From assembly GCA_900314745.1 (NCBI GenBank), contig OMWK01000014.1:1-55663 (forward strand): a stretch of DNA of 55,663 nucleotides, in the 5' to 3' direction. Below, piece after piece: positions 26,399 to 35,345 of this stretch (position 1 is its first letter; every line of letters begins with the position of its first letter). The notes under the pieces are model-generated. The model made no database searches, was not told where the DNA came from, and worked only from the letters and a program-made list of their open reading frames with translations. This DNA comes from an uncultured Eubacteriales bacterium. Lineage in GTDB: Bacteria; Bacillota; Clostridia; Saccharofermentanales; Saccharofermentanaceae. The position numbers and the translations under genes were made by a program.

Positions 26399-27055
26399 AT
26401 GAAGAAACTGATATCATTATTGATCGTAACAGCACTTGGTGCATCGGTATTCACAGCGTGCGCAGACAATACAGCCGAGACAGCAGCACCTGAAGAGACA
26501 GCCGCAGCAGCAGAGACACAGGCTGCAGAAGAAGCTTTCTCTTATGAGATGACAGATGACCTTAATAACCTTTTCGCGACGGCGATGGAAGGCTGGGTAG
26601 GAACTAACTACGAGCCCGTAGCTTATCTCGGTGTACCCGCTGACAACCCTCTGGGAAGCAGCTTCCTCTGCAAGGCTACAGCCGTAGTTCCCGATGCAGT
26701 TCCCTACTACGCAATCGTAACTGTTCAGGACGTAGGTGACAGCGTTACAGTCGAGGACGTACAGGTTATCGACTACGCAGCATCATCCACGGCAACCGAA
26801 GCTTCATTTGCAGCTGACAACGGCGAAGGCGCTATGGTCGGTGCATGGGAGGACGCAGCCAGCGAGGATCTGACAGGCGCAGTCACAGCTGAAGGTGTTA
26901 CACCCGTAGCAGTACTCGCAACACAGCTCGTTTCCGGAACAAACTACTGCTGCCTGACAAGAAACGATGCCAACGACGGTTGGAATCTCACATACGTCTA
27001 TCAGGATCTGCAGGGCGGCGCTGAAGTAACAAACACAGCAGCTCTCGGCATCTGA
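26399..27055 (+). CDS. Small predicted lipoprotein
   Basis: A 218-residue exported lipoprotein. The signal runs MKKLISLLIVTALGASVFTAC with the lipid Cys at about residue 21, followed by an Ala/Glu/Thr-rich linker and a compact domain with FSYEMTDDLNNLFATAM, YEPVAYLGVPADNPLG, SFLCKATAVV and a late NYCCLTRNDANDGWNLTYVYQDL. I do not recognise the domain; homologues may occur in related gut Clostridia. The start follows GAGGTGAGAAAA. It probably shares a transcript with the SPFH gene. Confidence 0.75.
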   Translation: MKKLISLLIVTALGASVFTACADNTAETAAPEETAAAAETQAAEEAFSYEMTDDLNNLFATAMEGWVGTNYEPVAYLGVPADNPLGSSFLCKATAVVPDAVPYYAIVTVQDVGDSVTVEDVQVIDYAASSTATEASFAADNGEGAMVGAWEDAASEDLTGAVTAEGVTPVAVLATQLVSGTNYCCLTRNDANDGWNLTYVYQDLQGGAEVTNTAALGI

Positions 27056-27126
27056 TTGAGTATCAGACGGCACTTAAGGCGTAATGTAGTGTTAAAATAT
27101 ACTCATTAGACCCAGGAGGTTACACT

Positions 27127-27165
27127 ATGGATATCGATATTAACAAGGCATTAGGCAATAAGTAA
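27127..27165 (+). CDS. Twelve-codon upstream ORF before the C_GCAxxG_C_C gene
   Basis: ATG at 27127 follows a strong AGGAGG with 7-nt spacing and encodes MDIDINKALGNK before TAA at 27163-27165. It is in the same frame as the next gene, whose ATG lies only three codons after the stop and has only a weak ribosome site of its own. It may be a coupling or regulatory leader peptide, or the remains of an N-terminal extension cut by a stop codon. Confidence 0.55.
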   Translation: MDIDINKALGNK

Positions 27166-27174
27166 GAGAATACT

Positions 27175-27588
27175 ATGCTTAAGGATCTGTGTGAGAAATA
27201 CTATTTCGAAGGCAACTATAACTGCGCTGAGACGATCATAAGAGCAGGAAACGATTACTATGGTCTTGGTCTTCACGACCGCGACATGATCGCCTTCGGC
27301 GGATTCGGCGCAGGAATACAGACAGGCAACACCTGCGGCGCCGTTCTTGCCGGAGTCTCGGTGTTATCCATGAGATACATCGAAGCCAAAGCGCATGAGA
27401 GTGCCGATATAAAGCCGGTCACAAGGATGCTTATCCAGAGATTTAATCAGAAGTACGGATCTGTTCTGTGCAAGGATATCAAGGCTCAGTCATTTAAGCC
27501 TGAGATCAGATGCAAGAACACGATCGACGTCGCCTGCGACATACTCGAGGAAGTTATCGCAGAATACGACAAAACGGCTTCCAATTAA
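27175..27588 (+). CDS. C_GCAxxG_C_C family redox-type protein
   Basis: A 137-residue protein of the C_GCAxxG_C_C family. It has YNCAETI with the first Cys, FGGFGAGIQTGNTCGAVLAGVSVLS with the central GxxCGA block, and late single cysteines (VLCKDI, IRCKNT). These proteins are thought to carry a metal or redox site and are common in anaerobes; no reaction is known. Initiation may depend on the preceding 12-codon ORF. Its end overlaps the convergent zinc-ribbon gene by four bases. Confidence 0.88.
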   Translation: MLKDLCEKYYFEGNYNCAETIIRAGNDYYGLGLHDRDMIAFGGFGAGIQTGNTCGAVLAGVSVLSMRYIEAKAHESADIKPVTRMLIQRFNQKYGSVLCKDIKAQSFKPEIRCKNTIDVACDILEEVIAEYDKTASN

Positions 27589-28856
27589 CCTGGCTTTATC
27601 TCCTTAAGTACCCAGTCCTGAGACTCAATGTCGTACTCGTGGCCGCAGAACGGACACATCTTGTTCTGAATCGCATTGAAGCTGCTGCCACAGGTCGGGC
27701 ACTGGATCTTCGTCATGGAGAATGACATCTCGATAGGTATATCCGATCTTCTCTGGAATACCGCTTTGAACCTGTCTCTTCTCTCCTTTATTCTGTCGTC
27801 ACGAAGATAGAGCACATCGAAGAAAGCATCGGTCGTAATTGTAACGCGGCCGTTCTCTTCTTTGATGTCTGTTACGCCCAGTGCGCCGCCGTAGTTAAGG
27901 TCGATTATATCGCCAAACGACGGATCCAGCGGGCCGCCCTTATAGAAGAGAAGGTCCTGCGCGTTCGGTGCAAACACCGCTGTCTTGATAAGTGATATCG
28001 CCTTGCTCGTAAAATACTCGAATGAGAACTCCGGGCTGTACTTCTTCATTCTCTGCTCAAACTTAGCCCTCGAGCCTATGGTTCCCCACTTGCCGGCGGA
28101 TTGGCTCGAGCCCACGGCGATCATCCTGATAAGAAGTCCTATCGAATAGAAGACATATCCGGCAAACAAGCCTACGGGAACGAGGAAAATCGCACTCAGA
28201 ATCTCATCCCAAATCTCCTTGTCACCCTTGATAAGCGCCATAACAAGAGGAATAAGACCAAACACAATTCCCGTAATGATTATCGTAAGCCTCATAGGGA
28301 CCTTATGTTCGTCGCCCGTTATTCCCACATCCTCCAGGGAGTAGTAACCGGTAACCTTCGGGAAGAGATCATCCATCTTGAAGACAGTACCGCAGTAAGG
28401 GCATCCGCCCTGAAGCTTGGAAACCGTGCTTACGCTGCCGCAGTTGGGGCAGCTCACACTCTCATCATCGGGATGGACTCCGCTTGTAACATCCGTTATC
28501 GTCGCATAGAACACGCTCTTCCTGTTATCGGAATACAGCTTATTTCCGTCCCTTGTGATGAACCTCTTTATACCCAGCTGTTCACTGCAGACAAAGCTCT
28601 CATAATGCGCATCTCGCCACTGTGAACCGACCGTGGCATTGGTCTCCTTATCCCTGTCATAGATCTCCATGTCCAGGGTAAGGTCCTTGTCTTTGATACG
28701 GTCATGCTGAAGCTTAAGCAAATAACTGATATCGTTGTCCGCGAAGGTGATAGTCTTGCCGTCCCTGATGGCAGGACCTAAGTTCTGAACAAAACCGTTA
28801 AGCTTCTTACGGAAGCTGTCCTTCAAATTGACGATCTTAAAGAAATTAAATCCCAT
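27585..28856 (-). CDS. Zinc-ribbon membrane protein with Tim44-like domain
   Basis: A 423-residue protein with an unusual order: a short N-terminal Tim44/mba1-like part, a zinc ribbon with two CPxCG knuckles (CPNCG...CPYCG, about residues 135-160), two membrane helices (about 190-260), a second Tim44-like stretch (FSFEYFTSKAISLIKTAVFAPN) and a C-terminal zinc ribbon (CPTCG...CPFCG). It may be a membrane scaffold or quality-control factor; the function is unknown. It lies 15 bases downstream of the response regulator and probably belongs to that operon. Confidence 0.7.
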   Translation of the reverse strand: MGFNFFKIVNLKDSFRKKLNGFVQNLGPAIRDGKTITFADNDISYLLKLQHDRIKDKDLTLDMEIYDRDKETNATVGSQWRDAHYESFVCSEQLGIKRFITRDGNKLYSDNRKSVFYATITDVTSGVHPDDESVSCPNCGSVSTVSKLQGGCPYCGTVFKMDDLFPKVTGYYSLEDVGITGDEHKVPMRLTIIITGIVFGLIPLVMALIKGDKEIWDEILSAIFLVPVGLFAGYVFYSIGLLIRMIAVGSSQSAGKWGTIGSRAKFEQRMKKYSPEFSFEYFTSKAISLIKTAVFAPNAQDLLFYKGGPLDPSFGDIIDLNYGGALGVTDIKEENGRVTITTDAFFDVLYLRDDRIKERRDRFKAVFQRRSDIPIEMSFSMTKIQCPTCGSSFNAIQNKMCPFCGHEYDIESQDWVLKEIKPG

Positions 28857-28871
28857 ATTCCGAACCTCCCG

Positions 28872-29507
28872 TTAAGACTGTTTCTTCCCTGTAAGATAAT
28901 ACACCGCGAGAGCAGTCCTGTGCGACAATCCTTCTTTGGCAAGGATAGAAGTTATGTAGTTCTTTACCGTTCCTTCCGATATGAACAGCCTCCCTGCGAT
29001 CTCTTTGTTGGAGAGGCCGTCCGCGACTGCACGCACTATCTCAAGTTCGCGTTCGGAATACCCTTCGGGATCAAATCCCTTGCCGGTTCTTAAGTCCCCC
29101 TCCGTGAGGGAACCCAGAAGATTCTCCTCCATTACGCTTACGCCGTTATATACGGACTTTATGGTCTGCTTCAGATGTTCGGGAGTATGGTTCTTGATCA
29201 GGTAGCCGCTCGCGCCTCCCGCGATCGCACGGCGCACGAGTTCATCGTCATCGAATGTCGTGAGGATAAGAACCTTGCCCAGCCCCTCCTCGATGATGAT
29301 CTTAGTAGCTTCTATGCCATCCATCACCGGCATCTGTATATCCATGAGAAAGACATCCGGCCTGGTCGTTCGCGCGATGTCGATGGCGTCGCGCCCGTTC
29401 GAAGCACAGCCTATCACTTCGAACTCCCCGTCGGCTTCGAGGATTATCTTCATACCGTCTCTTACAAAATCGCTGTCATCAGCGATAATGACCTTGATCT
29501 TATCCAT
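28872..29507 (-). CDS. NarL/LiaR-type response regulator
   Basis: A 211-residue two-component regulator. The receiver domain shows Asp10-Asp11, the phospho-acceptor Asp56 in LMDIQMPVMDG, and the conserved Lys in GYLIKNH. The C-terminal LuxR-type helix-turn-helix has SERELEIVRAVADGLSNKEIA followed by LFISEGTVKNYITSIL. It sits 4 bases after its histidine kinase and downstream of an ABC exporter that it probably controls. Confidence 0.93.
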   Translation of the reverse strand: MDKIKVIIADDSDFVRDGMKIILEADGEFEVIGCASNGRDAIDIARTTRPDVFLMDIQMPVMDGIEATKIIIEEGLGKVLILTTFDDDELVRRAIAGGASGYLIKNHTPEHLKQTIKSVYNGVSVMEENLLGSLTEGDLRTGKGFDPEGYSERELEIVRAVADGLSNKEIAGRLFISEGTVKNYITSILAKEGLSHRTALAVYYLTGKKQS

Positions 29508-29511
29508 TCAC

Positions 29512-30630
29512 TCAGCCTCCCATCGGTATCAGCATGTTTACGGTAAATCCCGCGTTGGCTCCGGTCTCGAAGTCGAGGACTCCGCCTGCGGTTCTCATCC
29601 TCTGCCTCATTCCCGCTATGCCCATGCCGTCTGTGATGGCGGTACAGCCTACGCCGTCATCGGATATGCTGCACCTCACCATCTTATTCATCGCGACTAT
29701 CTTTATGTCGATCCTGTTGCACTTGGAGTACTTCATCGAGTTTGACACGGCCTCGAATGCGTTGTCCAGAATGACTTCCCACTGTCTGTCCGTGATAAGG
29801 GAGATATCCCCCTCCGTCTGAAGCTCCGCCTTGACTCCCTTGCTGCTGCAGTCCTCGCACAGGTTATAAAGCTGCACCATGGCGAGGCGCTTCTTCTCGG
29901 GGCGTTCCTTGCGAAGTATCGCTCTTATCTCATCCATGCCGGTCCTAAGCTGGTCTATTACGGCCTGGATCATGCTCTGCGACTTATCGGGATCCTGATT
30001 CAGCAGAAGCTTCGCCGCCTCGAGCTGATATATCGAACCGTTGATGTTGTGGCCGAGCTTATCGTGAAGTGTCTGCGAGAGCGCTGCCCTCTCCTCGAGG
30101 ATGCGGTTCTCTGCAAGAAGCCTGGACTCGACTTCTTTTCGCTCGATGTCGCGCTTAAGTCCCTGCTCCTTCAGGGTGTCCTCGTACATCTGCTCGCGGT
30201 AGGGCTCGACTACGTAGTTGTTCTGCAGATACAAAAGTGCGGTCACGGCATAGAGCAGTATCTTCACGAACACTTCAGAAGGGCACGGTATGAGTGCAAC
30301 CGGCAGCAGAAGCAGATACCATCTCGTGTCGATCTTAAAGCACGAGAGTATCTCAAGGCACGTGAAGAACAGAAGCGGAACGAATGCATTGCCGCCGATA
30401 AGAAAGAGCGGGATCAGGATGACGGCACCCGCGACAGGAAGGAGAAAACTGAATTTACCGCGAAAGGAATCCTTCGACGCGAGTGCGCTTATGTAAACGG
30501 CAGAAAGCAGAAGTGCCGGATATGACACTCCTGCTTCCGCGAAGTACAGAAACAAACTGTAGGCTGTATATGAGAGCAGCAGAACTATCCTCGCCGCCCT
30601 GAAGAATACACTTCGTAAGTTGGTGCTCAC
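29512..30630 (-). CDS. Sensor histidine kinase (HisKA_3 type)
   Basis: A 372-residue membrane kinase with about five or six N-terminal membrane helices and no large extracellular domain, as in intramembrane-sensing kinases. The phospho-acceptor is His189 in LSQTLHDKLGHNINGSI. The ATPase part has the N box around LDNAFEAVSNSMKYSK, then SDDGVGC and GMGIAGMRQRM. It begins with GTG preceded by AGGAGG and overlaps the upstream permease stop by one base, so kinase and exporter are translationally linked. This layout is typical of drug- or envelope-sensing systems. Confidence 0.92.
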   Translation of the reverse strand: MSTNLRSVFFRAARIVLLLSYTAYSLFLYFAEAGVSYPALLLSAVYISALASKDSFRGKFSFLLPVAGAVILIPLFLIGGNAFVPLLFFTCLEILSCFKIDTRWYLLLLPVALIPCPSEVFVKILLYAVTALLYLQNNYVVEPYREQMYEDTLKEQGLKRDIERKEVESRLLAENRILEERAALSQTLHDKLGHNINGSIYQLEAAKLLLNQDPDKSQSMIQAVIDQLRTGMDEIRAILRKERPEKKRLAMVQLYNLCEDCSSKGVKAELQTEGDISLITDRQWEVILDNAFEAVSNSMKYSKCNRIDIKIVAMNKMVRCSISDDGVGCTAITDGMGIAGMRQRMRTAGGVLDFETGANAGFTVNMLIPMGG

Positions 30631-31856
30631 TAAGCCTCCTGCTTCTTAAGCTTTATGCCGACATTTCCTATACTCAATATTATCATTAAGTACGCCGCCG
30701 TAACGCCCATGATGAAGAGAACTGCCATGTTGTCCTTGAAGAAGAACATGTCGACTCCCTCCATGAACCAGCGCTGGGGCATCGCATAGGAGATCGCCTT
30801 GATAACGTCGGAAGAATCATCGAGCGGGAAGTAAAGCCCTGCGAAAAGCGACGACATGCACCACACCGTGAAGGCGGCGAAGTTGGATGTCATGATCTCA
30901 CCTGCGAGAATGCCGAGGATGAGGCTCAAGGTGCTGAAGATGAGGCCCTGAAGGAACACGAGAAGTATGAAGTTCCCGAGCGCAAGCTCCGTTCCTGCAA
31001 GTTTGAAGACGGCTGTTCCCGCCGCGAGAATCGCTGTTATGATGCACGACGTGATGAAGGTGCAGATGAATTTCGCGGCAAGGTATGTGATGTCGCGGTT
31101 TCCCGTAAGCCTGATCCTGGTGTAGACCATGTTCTTCTGCTCTTCAATGACAGTGTGCGAGATGAATGCACCGCAGAATACGAAGCCTAATGTCATGAAC
31201 GAGAACGCATAACCCAGTTCCATTTTCTCGTTGTTCTGCTCACGGCTTAATACGCGGGCGCCTTTCGCTTCAATGTTTACGATCTGTCTGGAAGGCATGA
31301 CGCTTCTTATGTCCTCTACGTTCTCCGGGCTTCCGGCAAGGATAAGCTGCTGAAGTATGAGCTTCACGTCACTCTCGAGGAGCTCTGTTCTCGCGTCATC
31401 AGATACGATGAAAATCTGGAGTGCGCCTTCCGTGTCACCGCAGGCAATCTGCTCATCGAAGTCAGGTCTTAAGTAGAGCACCGCGCCCATCCTGTCGTTA
31501 TAGGCATCGTTATTTATGTGTGCTTCAAGCTCCTCCGAAGTAATGCCGGGTGTAGATGCGCGGCAGACCGAATACATGCCTGTATCCGCCAGATCATTAA
31601 GAAGCTGCTCGCTCATGTCAGAGCCTGAGGCGTCGTAAACCTTAACCGTATACGCCTTGGCACCGCCGTAGTATGCTACTTTGTCATCCGCTTCAATCTC
31701 CACGATCTCGAAGTTAGCCGCGGTGTCCTCCGTCATCGAATAAGTCTCGTTGACGTTGAGAATGAACAGGGTAGCTACCGGAGCGAAGATGAGGAAGATC
31801 CAGAACGCCTTGTTCCTGAATAATAACTTAAGTGTTGATCTGATTACTGTCAGCAT
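30630..31856 (-). CDS. ABC-2 type exporter permease (second)
   Basis: A 408-residue ABC-2 membrane subunit: one N-terminal membrane helix, a long extracellular region (about 40-210), then a block of six helices ending in a Lys-rich tail. It shows no ATPase motifs. With the ATPase and first permease it should form a heteromeric exporter, possibly for peptides, drugs or lipids. It overlaps the first permease by 7 bases. Confidence 0.88.
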   Translation of the reverse strand: MLTVIRSTLKLLFRNKAFWIFLIFAPVATLFILNVNETYSMTEDTAANFEIVEIEADDKVAYYGGAKAYTVKVYDASGSDMSEQLLNDLADTGMYSVCRASTPGITSEELEAHINNDAYNDRMGAVLYLRPDFDEQIACGDTEGALQIFIVSDDARTELLESDVKLILQQLILAGSPENVEDIRSVMPSRQIVNIEAKGARVLSREQNNEKMELGYAFSFMTLGFVFCGAFISHTVIEEQKNMVYTRIRLTGNRDITYLAAKFICTFITSCIITAILAAGTAVFKLAGTELALGNFILLVFLQGLIFSTLSLILGILAGEIMTSNFAAFTVWCMSSLFAGLYFPLDDSSDVIKAISYAMPQRWFMEGVDMFFFKDNMAVLFIMGVTAAYLMIILSIGNVGIKLKKQEA

Positions 31857-32941
31857 GCGCTGCCTCTCTTTCTTAATCTGCCTGCCAGGATTGCTATGGC
31901 CGATGTCACAAGTGTCATTACGGTAAGGATGGCTATCCCCTTGACTGCATAGTCGCTGCTGCCTTGAACTGACAGCTCGATAAGCGCTCTGTTGCAGTAG
32001 TAGATGGGCGAGAGTTCCTTAATGAACTCGGGATGCGAAGAGAACAGGTAAGTCTCGAACGAACCGCCATAGAATCCGCAGATCCAGACGATGGCAAAAG
32101 TTACCATTATCGTTGCCACAATATTATCGAAGATAGTGTAGAACATAAGGCCCATCGATACCGCTGCCGTGACTGCCAGGAATACTATGAGAACCGACAG
32201 CGGGATGCTGCCCCAGTGAATCCCGAACAGCAGTGATGAAGTTACTGCTGCGATGAGTATACCCAGGCTTACGACAGCTGCTGTGGGAATGAACTTCGAC
32301 AGGTATATCTTCGTCTCGGAAAGCCCTGCCACACGAAGCTTCTGGATAATCTTGAACTTCTTCTCGTTGTTTACGATGCCTGCCACGCATACGATTCCGC
32401 ACCAGAGGAAGTATACGATCTCCACGATGCCGTAGTAGTCGGTTGCATCGACCGCCGGCATGAAGTCATGTTCCGTGATGTTAAGTTCAGTCTCCGGGAT
32501 CTGCTGCCCCGTGACCGCACTCGTCATGCCGATCTCGATATTCCTCTCGAATGAAGACATCATGTATTCGAGGATCTGTCCTTCGGTCTCGTGCTCTGAA
32601 CTCTTGTAGATCGTGTATGAGTCTTCATTGAATTCCACGAAGCCCGCGAGGCCGTTCGATCTCATGACGTCCTCCACGTCGCCTTCGGGATATTCGACAA
32701 GGCTTATGTCATTCTCCTCACAGGCTTCCTTAAGCGCATCGATATAAGGTGTCATCATGTTCTCTCCTAAGACCCTGTATCCTGCGCCGAACGACTCCGC
32801 TTCCTCATAGGAAGCCATCAGGGACGAGAAAGCCGACGATAACACTGCGATGAGGATGATGGGCGCGACTACGATGAGTATGATGTTCATCGAGCTCCTG
32901 CACATCAGCTTGATGTAGTTCTTCATTAAGTATCTAATCAT
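31850..32941 (-). CDS. ABC-2 type exporter permease (first)
   Basis: A 363-residue ABC-2 subunit with the same plan as its neighbour: N-terminal helix, extracellular region of roughly 150 residues, and a C-terminal block of membrane helices (VEIVYFLWCGIVCVAGIV, then KIIQKLRVAGLSETKIYLSK, typical of the cytoplasmic coupling loop). It follows the ATPase stop by one base. Confidence 0.9.
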   Translation of the reverse strand: MIRYLMKNYIKLMCRSSMNIILIVVAPIILIAVLSSAFSSLMASYEEAESFGAGYRVLGENMMTPYIDALKEACEENDISLVEYPEGDVEDVMRSNGLAGFVEFNEDSYTIYKSSEHETEGQILEYMMSSFERNIEIGMTSAVTGQQIPETELNITEHDFMPAVDATDYYGIVEIVYFLWCGIVCVAGIVNNEKKFKIIQKLRVAGLSETKIYLSKFIPTAAVVSLGILIAAVTSSLLFGIHWGSIPLSVLIVFLAVTAAVSMGLMFYTIFDNIVATIMVTFAIVWICGFYGGSFETYLFSSHPEFIKELSPIYYCNRALIELSVQGSSDYAVKGIAILTVMTLVTSAIAILAGRLRKRGSAC

Positions 32942-32942
32942 G

Positions 32943-33695
32943 TCAGATATCCCTCAGTTTCTTTCCGGTAAGTGTGAGGAAGACTTCCTCCAGCGTGATG
33001 GAATCGGTGTCATCCACAACGAGCTTCTTCAATTCCTCGGAGGTTCCCGTGGCGATGATCTTGCCGTTATCCATGATGGCGATCCTCGTGCAGATCGCTT
33101 CCACTTCCTCCATGTAGTGGCTGGTGTAGATTACTGTTGCGCCGTTGCTGTTGGATTCTTTTATCTTGTCGAGAATGAAGTTTCTTGACTGCGGGTCGAT
33201 GCCTACCGTGGGCTCATCGAAAATAAGCAGATCCGGGTGGTGTCCTATCGCACACGCAATGTTAAGCCTTCTCTTCATTCCTCCGGAGAACTTGCCCGCA
33301 TAGTCGTTTCTTCTCTCGAGAAGTCCTACATAGTCGAGCGACTCGTCGATCGCCTTCTTAAGATCCGCTCCCTTGATTCCGTAAAGCGAAGTGAAGAGCT
33401 CTACGTTCTCCCATGCCTTGAGCTTGTTGTGGATCGCGAGGTCCTGGGGAATGAAGCCTATGTGCTTCATGAGATCCCTGGAATTCTTCCTTAAGTCCTC
33501 TCCCATGAACTCCACGCTTCCGAGCGTCGGCTTTACGATATTGCAGATCATGTTCATCGTCGTGCTCTTGCCTGCACCGTTAGGTCCGAGAAGGCCGAAT
33601 ATCTCGCCTTTCCTTATCTCGAGGTTTAAGTTATCGACGACGATCCTGTCATCGTATTTCCTGGTAAGATCCTTCGTCTTCAGTATTACGTCCAT
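32943..33695 (-). CDS. ABC transporter ATP-binding protein (exporter)
   Basis: A 250-residue ATPase. Walker A is GPNGAGKST, the Q loop lies near GFIPQDLAIHN, the signature is FSGGMKRRLNIACAIGH, Walker B is LLIFDEPTVGIDPQ, and the H loop is YTSHYMEE. The closest groups are daunorubicin/NatA-like export ATPases. The start at 33695 is chosen because AAGGAG precedes it and the domain begins at once; a longer frame to 33740 lacks this. It is the first gene of the exporter-kinase-regulator operon. Confidence 0.95.
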   Translation of the reverse strand: MDVILKTKDLTRKYDDRIVVDNLNLEIRKGEIFGLLGPNGAGKSTTMNMICNIVKPTLGSVEFMGEDLRKNSRDLMKHIGFIPQDLAIHNKLKAWENVELFTSLYGIKGADLKKAIDESLDYVGLLERRNDYAGKFSGGMKRRLNIACAIGHHPDLLIFDEPTVGIDPQSRNFILDKIKESNSNGATVIYTSHYMEEVEAICTRIAIMDNGKIIATGTSEELKKLVVDDTDSITLEEVFLTLTGKKLRDI

Positions 33696-33827
33696 AAGAA
33701 TAGATACTCCTTTGCAACTCTTATGGCTCGATAATATCAACCGGCAAGTCCTCCTTGTAGTGAAAAAAGGCAGGATATCGGTATGACTTTAGTCACATGT
33801 AAGCTTTTTGGGGTGGCTATCAGATGA

Positions 33828-34724
33828 TCATCGTGTCATTGCTGCTATTAAAGCCGAGATAAACGCGAATACAAAGGAAAAGCTTCCTGTTACCAAGTTC
33901 GCAACAATTGTGTACGCCCATATTCTTCCGTTGCTTCGGGATTTATCGAAGAACCTTCTATAGATAAAAAACTCCGACACAATGACGATCAGCTCGATGA
34001 CAATGAAAGCTAAGAAGTATATCTCGAAGAGGAACAGACTCAGCATCTGAGCGATAAAGTTGGTAACGACATTGGTTATAAGCACGGTGAGTAATTCTCT
34101 CTTCTTAAAGAAACAGAAAAACAGCGCTATTATGAACTCGCCTGCTATAGTCAGACCCAGCCTTATGAGCGTCCCGGGAAGAAGTCTCTGTATAAACCGC
34201 TCATTTGATACATCGCTGATGCTTATCACTTCACCTTCTTCACTTAAATCAACAGCATATCTGATACCGTCTCTTTTAAGTTCGAACACTTCCGTGATCT
34301 TATACTCGCCGGTGTCATCCCAGTAGATCACTATGCGGTACTGATTACCGTTCTGATAAGGCACATAAAAGCCGTTAAAGGTATCGCCCTCACACATAAT
34401 TACGGGATTCGGCGCCGGGGTCAATCCGTCAGGATCTTCATAAGACTCCAGGAACCCGGGGATCGATGTGCTCTCCAGCATCTCATCATCGACAATGGTT
34501 CCATCAATACCGACACCGTAGAAATCCACCTGGTAGTCCGGAGCATCAGCAAAAAGCATTACATAGTAAGTCCTTCCCCCTGGAGCGTTATTAAACTCCA
34601 CATCGAAGGTCGGTGCCGGCAATCCGTTGGCAAGAGCGATTCTGCCCGCCATCAAAACAGTCATAACAAGGGCGAGCAAAGATGTCTTCCACTTCGATAT
34701 TCTTGTCGTCTTTCTGATATTCAT
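33828..34724 (-). CDS. Exported beta-domain plus membrane-helix protein of unknown function
   Basis: No family recognised. The 298-residue protein has an N-terminal signal or membrane segment (about 12-33), an extracellular beta-rich region (about 35-180, with FDVEFNNAPGGRTYYVMLFA and an acidic stretch) and four C-terminal membrane helices. The start follows GAGAGGTGA. It lies 27 bases downstream of the Crp-type regulator, in an apparent operon with that gene and the CPBP gene. Confidence 0.65.
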   Translation of the reverse strand: MNIRKTTRISKWKTSLLALVMTVLMAGRIALANGLPAPTFDVEFNNAPGGRTYYVMLFADAPDYQVDFYGVGIDGTIVDDEMLESTSIPGFLESYEDPDGLTPAPNPVIMCEGDTFNGFYVPYQNGNQYRIVIYWDDTGEYKITEVFELKRDGIRYAVDLSEEGEVISISDVSNERFIQRLLPGTLIRLGLTIAGEFIIALFFCFFKKRELLTVLITNVVTNFIAQMLSLFLFEIYFLAFIVIELIVIVSEFFIYRRFFDKSRSNGRIWAYTIVANLVTGSFSFVFAFISALIAAMTR

Positions 34725-34751
34725 TTGCCGTCACCTCTCAATTCAATGATT

Positions 34752-35342
34752 CTATTCTCTCATAGCGCTCCTGATCCTGCTTAAGGATTCAGGTGTTATA
34801 CCCAGATAGGTTGCTATGTAGCGGAGAGGAACACGCTCGGCAAGCTCGGGATTTCTTTTTCGAAAAGCAATATACCTCTCGGTGGCAGTCTCTACCAGGA
34901 AGCCGTTCTCCCTGTAGATCTTGTACCGCATCCCGCCTTCGAGCGACATTATCCATATGTTCTTCAGCCACTCGTCGCCAAGTATCAGATTCTTCATGTC
35001 CTTTACGTCAAACAGCATTACCGTCGTATCTTCGAGCGCTTCCCAGTTCGCCTGCATCTCATCAAACCCGACCATTCCGGAATCGATGCACCAGCTGCCC
35101 TCGGGAGCGAAATACTGGGTGATGTCGCTGCCGTCTTTATCGACGTAGTAACTCCGGATCACTCCGCTTAAGACAATCCCTGCCGTCTCGGCGTTATCAC
35201 CGCTTCTTCCGATCATCTCGCCCTTCGAATAGACCTTGAAACGCGAGAAGGATATGGCCTTCTCAATCGCCGCTTCAGGAATCCCGAGATGAAACCTGTC
35301 AGAGAGTTCTTTAAGCTGTTTTATAAGATAAGTCTTGTCCAT
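34752..35342 (-). CDS. Crp/Fnr-family transcriptional regulator
   Basis: A 196-residue regulator with a cyclic-nucleotide-binding-type beta barrel (KVYSKGEMIGRSGDNAETAG, GVIRSYYVDKDGSDITQYFAPEG) and a C-terminal helix-turn-helix ending LRYIATYLGITPESLSRIRS. This class often senses redox state or small ligands rather than cAMP; nothing here shows an Fe-S cluster (only one Cys). It lies 3 bases after the CPBP gene and may control this small operon. Confidence 0.88.
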   Translation of the reverse strand: MDKTYLIKQLKELSDRFHLGIPEAAIEKAISFSRFKVYSKGEMIGRSGDNAETAGIVLSGVIRSYYVDKDGSDITQYFAPEGSWCIDSGMVGFDEMQANWEALEDTTVMLFDVKDMKNLILGDEWLKNIWIMSLEGGMRYKIYRENGFLVETATERYIAFRKRNPELAERVPLRYIATYLGITPESLSRIRSAMRE

Positions 35343-35345
35343 AAG

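Noticed and set aside
27049..27066. TCTGAT/ATCAGA hairpin at the end of the small lipoprotein gene
   Set aside because: Only six pairs and no T-run, so it is not called a terminator.
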